Shown here: piece after piece, positions 60,254 to 64,000 of the stretch | Layout: the number at the start of each line of letters is the position of its first letter | Position numbering within the stretch: the first letter of the stretch is position 1 | Source of the DNA: Flavobacterium sp. JAS | GTDB lineage: Bacteria; Bacteroidota; Bacteroidia; Flavobacteriales; Flavobacteriaceae | Assembly: GCF_020991455.1 (NCBI RefSeq) | Contig: NZ_JAJMOX010000013.1 | Span: 62,001 to 126,000 of the forward strand | Direction of reading: 5' to 3' | Length of the DNA: 64,000 bases | Notes under the pieces: generated by a model | Databases searched by the model: none | The model's input: only the letters and a program-made list of their open reading frames with translations | Told to the model about the DNA's origin: nothing | Made by a program: the position numbers and the translations under genes

Positions 60254-60716
60254 TTTCAAAAATACTGATGAACTTTTGTTCTAGTTTTTTCCGATTTTTC
60301 TCTACTTTCCATTTCGAATAGAAAGCCATAAAAAGCAAAAACAAATTAACAATAGTAGACGCTCTTCGAAGTCCTCTTGCAAAAAACAGAAAAAATATAT
60401 TTATCGCCAGAATAAGTATTATTGGAGAATATTTTACCCAAAGCAACTGAAATTTATTATTTAGTTCAACACTATAATCTACTTTAAGTGTACTATTAAT
60501 GTTCTTGTATTTACCTTTTATAATATAAGGCGTTGACGACGATATTGAATTTATTGTTAACTGAAAACTTTTATCATCAAAAAGTCCGTAAAAAGGTTTT
60601 GCAACACCAGATATAGGAAATACTCTAACCTGTCCTAATGTTGATTTTAGAGAACCAATCTCTGTATTATTCTGTAATCTTGTGCGGAATTCAGACAAAC
60701 TGAGTTTTGATTCCAT
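60246..60716 (-). CDS. Hypothetical membrane protein
   Basis: This is a protein of 156 residues. The first 90 residues are soluble, with beta-strand character (LSLSEFRTRLQNNTEIGSLK, STPYIIKGKYKNINSTLKVD), followed by two hydrophobic segments (about 95-112 and 120-133, ILILAINIFFLFFA and IVNLFLLFMAFYS) and a basic tail. No family is recognised. It overlaps chrA tail-to-tail by 8 bases and follows the thioredoxin-like gene with an 18-base gap, so it is probably co-transcribed with that gene. Confidence 0.62.
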   Translation of the reverse strand: MESKLSLSEFRTRLQNNTEIGSLKSTLGQVRVFPISGVAKPFYGLFDDKSFQLTINSISSSTPYIIKGKYKNINSTLKVDYSVELNNKFQLLWVKYSPIILILAINIFFLFFARGLRRASTIVNLFLLFMAFYSKWKVEKNRKKLEQKFISIFEII

Positions 60717-60734
60717 TTGACTTTTAATTTGCTT

Positions 60735-61229
60735 TTACTTTTTCTCTAATAAACTCTTCACCATTTCATTCAAAGCATTTCCATGAATATTTTTGGCTAG
60801 AATAATTCCGTTTTTGTCTATTAAAAAGTTTAATGGTACCGATTGAAGCATATAATCACCAACAACTGGAGATTTCCAATATTTTAAATCACTTACTTGT
60901 GTCCACGGAAGTTTTTGTTTTGCGATTGCGCCTAACCATAACGGCTTTTTAGTATCCATCGAAACGCTGTAAATTCCAAACTTATCAGGATAAGCATTGT
61001 ATAGTTTTATTAATTCCGGATGTTCTTTCGTACATGGTCCACACCAAGACGCCCAAAAATCAACTAAAACCAATTCTCCTCTAAAAGAAGAAAGTACAAC
61101 ATTGTTTCCTTTTGTGTCCGGAAGATCAATTTCAGGAGCAATATCTCCTACTTCAACTCCAACAACCTGAGCTTTTGAGCTGGTTATTACACAACATAAG
61201 AATCCTAAAATAAGTAAAGTTTTTTTCAT
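60735..61229 (-). CDS. TlpA-like exported thioredoxin
   Basis: This is a periplasmic thiol-disulfide protein of 164 residues. The signal peptide ends near ITSSKAQ (residue 20). The redox motif WCGPC lies in VDFWASWCGPCTKEHPEL, and GDIAPEIDLPDTKGNNVVLS is the usual TlpA/ResA-like start. The cis-Pro loop is SVPLNFLIDKNGIILAKNI. Family members keep periplasmic thiols reduced for cytochrome c maturation or repair; no specific partner is visible. It is upstream of the hypothetical membrane gene (18 bases). The gap upstream of it holds a full 102-bp repeat element. Confidence 0.88.
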   Translation of the reverse strand: MKKTLLILGFLCCVITSSKAQVVGVEVGDIAPEIDLPDTKGNNVVLSSFRGELVLVDFWASWCGPCTKEHPELIKLYNAYPDKFGIYSVSMDTKKPLWLGAIAKQKLPWTQVSDLKYWKSPVVGDYMLQSVPLNFLIDKNGIILAKNIHGNALNEMVKSLLEKK

Positions 61230-61287
61230 AGTTTGATTAATGTTTTTAGATAAATTGGGGCTTTTTTAATCTTGCAAGGTTGTTTTT

Positions 61288-61389
61288 TTGTCATTTCGAC
61301 AAAGGAGAAATCTCCACAAGTAACTCCGCAACGAAAATCCAATCTTTGTAGAGCTTCTCGCGGAGATTTCTCCTTCGTCGAAATGACAA
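61288..61389. mobile_element. 102-bp MITE-like element, copy 3 (most regular)
   Basis: The terminal inverted repeats TTGTCATTTCGAC (61288-61300) and GTCGAAATGACAA (61377-61389) are perfect over 13 bases, with GGAGAAATCTCC and GGAGATTTCTCC inside. The length is identical to copies at 11206 and 21704. Its right half (61339-61389) matches the isolated halves at 13872 and 53001. Confidence 0.8.
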
Positions 61390-61501
61390 TATTGCACATA
61401 AACTCGGTGACTTTGCGAGATTAATCTACAAGCAAATATAAATACTTCTTCATAAATCCTCTCCTCTCTTCTTAAAATTATGCTAAATATTTTTTCTTTA
61501 A

Positions 61502-61531
61502 TTGGTATATCGGGAAAAGTCGATATATTTG
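61502..61531 (+). promoter_or_regulatory. ArsR-type promoter with palindromic operator
   Basis: TATATCG (61506-61512) and CGATATA (61521-61527) form a perfect inverted repeat with an 8-base spacer. It lies between a TTGG at 61502-61505 and a perfect -7 box TATATTTG at 61524-61531 (18-base spacer), overlapping the latter. A repressor bound here would block the polymerase. The ATG at 61536 is only four bases past the -7 box, so the mRNA is probably leaderless. Confidence 0.75.
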
Positions 61532-61535
61532 TGCC

Positions 61536-61838
61536 ATGGAAAATATAGAAATCTTTAAAGCATTATCTAATAAGTCCAGATTGCAAATGCTGGAATGGTT
61601 AAAAGAACCCGAAATAAACTTTCCGGATCAGCTTCAGCATTCAGGATTTGAACACGGAGTTTGTGTTGGTCAAATACAAGCCAAAGCCGGTTTGACGCAA
61701 TCAACAGTTTCTGAATACTTGTCTATTTTGCAGCGTGCAGGATTTATAGAATCTAAACGCGTTGGACAATGGACCTACTATAAACGCAACGAAGGTGCCT
61801 TTGAAGCACTCAGTAAATTAATTCAATCTAATTTGTAA
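61536..61838 (+). CDS. ArsR/SmtB family HTH repressor
   Basis: This is a DNA-binding regulator of 100 residues. It is a winged helix of the ArsR type: IFKALSNKSRLQMLEWLKEP, QIQAKAGLTQSTVSEYLSIL (recognition helix, with SEYLSILQRAGF), and the wing GQWTYYKRNEG. The only Cys is in HGVCVGQ, so the classical metal-binding CVC motif is absent; the signal may be an electrophile, a redox cue or a small molecule. Seven bases later starts an Old Yellow Enzyme gene. The palindrome over its promoter fits autorepression, with release by the substrate of the reductase; this is inference. Confidence 0.88.
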   Translation: MENIEIFKALSNKSRLQMLEWLKEPEINFPDQLQHSGFEHGVCVGQIQAKAGLTQSTVSEYLSILQRAGFIESKRVGQWTYYKRNEGAFEALSKLIQSNL

Positions 61839-61845
61839 ATTACTT

Positions 61846-62952
61846 ATGAGTACAAACAACCTGTTTTCGCCATTTAACTTAAAAACGTTAAATCTTAAAA
61901 ACCGAATCGTAATGGCGCCTATGACGCGCTCATTTTCTCCAAATGGAGTTCCAACTAACGACGTAGCTTCTTACTACCAAAAAAGAGCCGAAGGTGAAGT
62001 TGGTTTAATATTATCTGAAGGAACTGTTATCGACAGAGCTTCTTCATCAAACGATGCCAATGTACCACACTTTTATGGAGATGAATCTTTAAAAGGATGG
62101 AAAAACGTAATTGACGAAGTTCACGCTGTTGGAGGTAAAATGGGGCCACAAATCTGGCACATGGGAATTATGGACAATCACCATTCAGGATGGGTTCCGC
62201 CAGTTCCTTTTGAAGGTCCGTCTGGTTTAAACCGACCTGATTTCAGAAATGGTGTAACAATGACTGAAAAAGATATTGAAGATACTATTATCGCTTTCGG
62301 AAAAGCTGCCGCTGATGCTAAAAGATTAGGTTTTGACACGATCGAAATTCACGGTGCACACGGTTATTTAATTGACCAGTTCTTTAGAGCCGAAACTAAT
62401 TTGCGTACGGATATTTATGGTGGAAAAACTTTACCGGAACGTAATCGTTTTGCTATTGAAGTTGTAAAAGAAGTTAGAAAACAAGTAGGTAACGACTTTG
62501 CTGTTATTATGCGTTTTTCTCAATTTAAACCTTCTGATTACAACTATAAACTGGCGAAAAATCCACAGGAATTAGAAGCTTGGCTTACGCCTCTTGTTGA
62601 TGCCGGAGTAGATGTTTTACACTGTTCTCAACGTCGTTTCTGGGAACCTGAATTCGAAGAATCTGACCTGAATTTTGCCGGTTGGGCTAAAAAAGTAACC
62701 GGAGCGCTAACAATTACTGTTGGTTCTGTTGGACTTTCAAGCGATTTCTTTGGTGCTTTTGCAGGAGAAAGTTCTGAGCCAACTTCACTAGAAGAATTAA
62801 ACAGACGTTTCGACAGAGGTGACTTTGATTTGGTTGCGGTTGGAAGACCTCTTTTATCTGATCCAAATTGGGTTGCTAAAATTAAAACTGGTAAAACAGA
62901 TCAATTGAAAGGTTTCAGTAAAGAAGCTTTGGGAGCATTAGTTTTAGAATAA
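61846..62952 (+). CDS. NADH:flavin oxidoreductase, Old Yellow Enzyme family
   Basis: This is a cytosolic FMN enzyme of 368 residues that reduces activated C=C bonds of enones or nitro compounds. The start MSTNNLFSPFNLKTLNLKNR is followed by the OYE hallmarks RIVMAPMTRSFSPNGVPTND, WHMGIMDNHHSG, DAKRLGFDTIEIHGAHGYLI, QFFRAETNLRTDIYGGKTLP, and, at the C terminus, FDLVAVGRPLLSDPNWV. The usual active-site His-x-x-His/Asn pair lies in EIHGAHGYL. It forms a two-gene operon with the ArsR repressor (7-base gap), which suggests a response to an electrophilic compound. The terminator at 63175 closes the unit. Confidence 0.93.
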   Translation: MSTNNLFSPFNLKTLNLKNRIVMAPMTRSFSPNGVPTNDVASYYQKRAEGEVGLILSEGTVIDRASSSNDANVPHFYGDESLKGWKNVIDEVHAVGGKMGPQIWHMGIMDNHHSGWVPPVPFEGPSGLNRPDFRNGVTMTEKDIEDTIIAFGKAAADAKRLGFDTIEIHGAHGYLIDQFFRAETNLRTDIYGGKTLPERNRFAIEVVKEVRKQVGNDFAVIMRFSQFKPSDYNYKLAKNPQELEAWLTPLVDAGVDVLHCSQRRFWEPEFEESDLNFAGWAKKVTGALTITVGSVGLSSDFFGAFAGESSEPTSLEELNRRFDRGDFDLVAVGRPLLSDPNWVAKIKTGKTDQLKGFSKEALGALVLE

Positions 62953-63174
62953 TTTTTTTTTAGGTACAGAGTTACAAAGGTTCAAAGGGACAAAGTTTTC
63001 CCTTTGAATCTTTTAGTTTTTTGGCTGTGTAATATTGCCCGCGGGTTGTACGGGTTTTACGGATTTTCGCTGATTTTTTTTAATCATTTTAATCTTGTAT
63101 CCAGATAGCTATCGGGAGTGGCAAAAAAAAAGATGCACTGCTGTGCATCTCTACTTGTATCTTTATTAAAAAAC
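62953..63174. repeat. Repeat-rich stretch after the OYE gene
   Basis: No gene. It has GGTTCAAAGGGACAAAG with its partner CCCTTTGAA (about 62976-63010), CCCGCGGGTTGTACGGG and ACGGATTTTCGC words (63038-63075), and the hairpin AGATGCAC/GTGCATCT (63131-63150). The same families occur at 11100-11170, 11340-11380 and 21970-22034. Confidence 0.7.
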
Positions 63175-63210
63175 AAAAGGGATGAAAACATGAAATTTCA
63201 TCCCTTTTTT
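63175..63210. terminator. Bidirectional terminator
   Basis: AAAAGGGATGAAA (63175-63187) pairs with TTTCATCCCTTTT (63196-63208), with T-runs on both strands. It separates the convergent OYE and acyltransferase genes. Confidence 0.88.
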
Positions 63211-63248
63211 GAATATCTATAACTAACAAAATTTAGAAATTCAATTCG

Positions 63249-64000
63249 TTATTCGGCGATTTCTGCAATGACCTTTTTTCTTTTTTGAAATTTCCCCTGA
63301 AGCCAATTACGAACCGGTTCATCATAGAATTTCAAACATAAGTAGGCAATTACTATACTGGAAACCAAAACTCCGATTCCGATAACATAACCGTCTTTTA
63401 AAGGGATTTTGTTTTCGAATACCCAAGCGGTGTACCAATAAATTAATGGGTAATGTATGATGTAAATTGGATATGAAATGTCTCCTAAAGCTTTGCATAT
63501 TTTCAGCGAAACCGCATTTTTTATCTCTCCTCCTGCTCCAATCGCAACAATTAACGGGAACATTAGAATAATACAAAATGATTCATATAAACCATTCATC
63601 CATAAACTGTTTTCGTCTCCAATTCTTGGAATGCTGAATATTACAAAAATCATAATACTGCAAATCCAGAAAGCTCCTTTTATGTGAATTAATTTTCCTA
63701 AACGAGAAAGCAAAACTCCGGCAAAAAACGGATACAATAAACGCGTAAAACCAACATTCATTTGTTCCAGATTTAATGACCAACCGCCAATAACATCTCC
63801 TTTTGGTCCAAAAACAGTATAATTAATCAGCATTCCTGCGAAGATTAAAACAAAGATTCCCAGAACTTTATTAGAGAATTTACGAAAGAATAATGCATAC
63901 ATAATATTAGCAATATATTCAAAGAAAAGCGACCATGCCGGTCCGTTTAACGGATGCATTTCACCCCAGCCTCTTATTTCTAAAGAAGGTGGAATTGGCA
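63249..64000 (-). CDS. Acyltransferase family 3 membrane protein (5' part missing)
   Basis: This is the C-terminal part of an integral membrane O-acyltransferase of the OafA/YrhL group. The frame is open to the window edge and reads IPPSLEIRGWGEMHPLNGPA, so the first ATG inside (63959) is not the real start. Family features: HPLNGPAWSLFFEYIANIMY (conserved in helix 5), then six more helices, and LCLKFYDEPVRNWLQGKFQK at the end, which is the usual terminal EKP-like motif. It would transfer acetyl or acyl groups to sugars of surface polysaccharides. Its own upstream half and neighbours are outside the window. Confidence 0.88.
   Translation of the reverse strand, partial: PIPPSLEIRGWGEMHPLNGPAWSLFFEYIANIMYALFFRKFSNKVLGIFVLIFAGMLINYTVFGPKGDVIGGWSLNLEQMNVGFTRLLYPFFAGVLLSRLGKLIHIKGAFWICSIMIFVIFSIPRIGDENSLWMNGLYESFCIILMFPLIVAIGAGGEIKNAVSLKICKALGDISYPIYIIHYPLIYWYTAWVFENKIPLKDGYVIGIGVLVSSIVIAYLCLKFYDEPVRNWLQGKFQKRKKVIAEIAE

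Larger units (their letters stand above)
61230..61535. other. Divergent gap: repeat element and arsR-type promoter
   Basis: The left part contains a full 102-bp element (61288-61389), the right end the ArsR promoter/operator (61502-61531). The bases between are AT-rich and empty. A short TTGCAAGGTTG (about 61273-61283) resembles the CAAGG palindrome family. Confidence 0.7.

Noticed and set aside
1..64000. tRNA, rRNA or transposase genes
   Set aside because: All gaps were read for cloverleaf-like or rRNA-like stretches and for transposase motifs; none could be supported.

Overview
The window reads as chromosomal DNA of a Flavobacterium-like member of the Bacteroidota. The evidence is the AT-rich sequence, SusC/SusD proteins, many secreted glycoside hydrolases, PorT-type beta-barrels, almost no Shine-Dalgarno sequences, and promoters of the Bacteroidota type (-33 TTTG, -7 TAnnTTTG). 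The genus is inferred from gene content and style, not from a marker gene. No rRNA, tRNA, CRISPR, integrase or transposase was seen.

Region 1 (1-1835) is the end of an ABC-2 permease pair of the DUF3526 type; the first gene is cut by the window edge. Region 2 (1997-30974) is a large polysaccharide/glycoside utilisation locus. It holds a GH97 enzyme and galactose mutarotase (minus strand), a divergent AraC regulator with a sugar-porter MFS transporter and a cytosolic DUF5107-TPR protein (plus strand), then on the minus strand GH92, GH95, SusD, SusC, a sodium:solute symporter, a GntR-type regulator with a sugar-sensing domain, GH36, an SGNH carbohydrate esterase and a clan GH-D enzyme. SusC/D would import glycans, periplasmic exo-enzymes would strip alpha-galactose, alpha-fucose or alpha-L-galactose, alpha-mannose and acetyl groups, and the symporters would take up monosaccharides. 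No endo-acting backbone enzyme is present. A 20-bp element, identical at 19 of 20 positions and at the same distance from the -7 box, lies in front of susC and of the GH-D gene and is the best candidate operator of the GntR regulator.

Region 3 (30975-35329) holds a decayed gene fragment, a serine hydrolase of the beta-lactamase fold, a VOC protein, a tautomerase and an Omp85-like barrel. Region 4 (35483-43998) is a heavy-metal export cluster on the minus strand: small Cys/His-rich exported protein, CusA/CzcA-type RND pump, TolC, periplasmic adaptor, P1B-ATPase. Region 5 (44319-46215) has two outer-membrane barrel genes, followed by a 1.8-kb stretch without an intact gene.

Region 6 (48004-56763) is mixed: a GNAT acetyltransferase, a frameshifted membrane-protein gene, three small unknown envelope proteins, a DUF4142 lipoprotein, a zinc alcohol dehydrogenase, two paralogous cupins with an AraC regulator, and a CPA1 Na+/H+ antiporter. 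Region 7 (57150-60253) is a chromate-response unit: an unusual ChrB-domain/AraC fusion, a small barrel protein and ChrA. Region 8 (60246-64000) has a TlpA-like thioredoxin, an ArsR repressor with a clear palindromic operator over its promoter, an Old Yellow Enzyme, and a partial acyltransferase.

Many gaps are filled by repeat families rather than genes. The most striking is a 102-bp element with terminal inverted repeats, present in three full copies of identical length plus two exact 51-bp right halves. Another repeat family has become part of the translated leader peptides of the TolC and adaptor genes.
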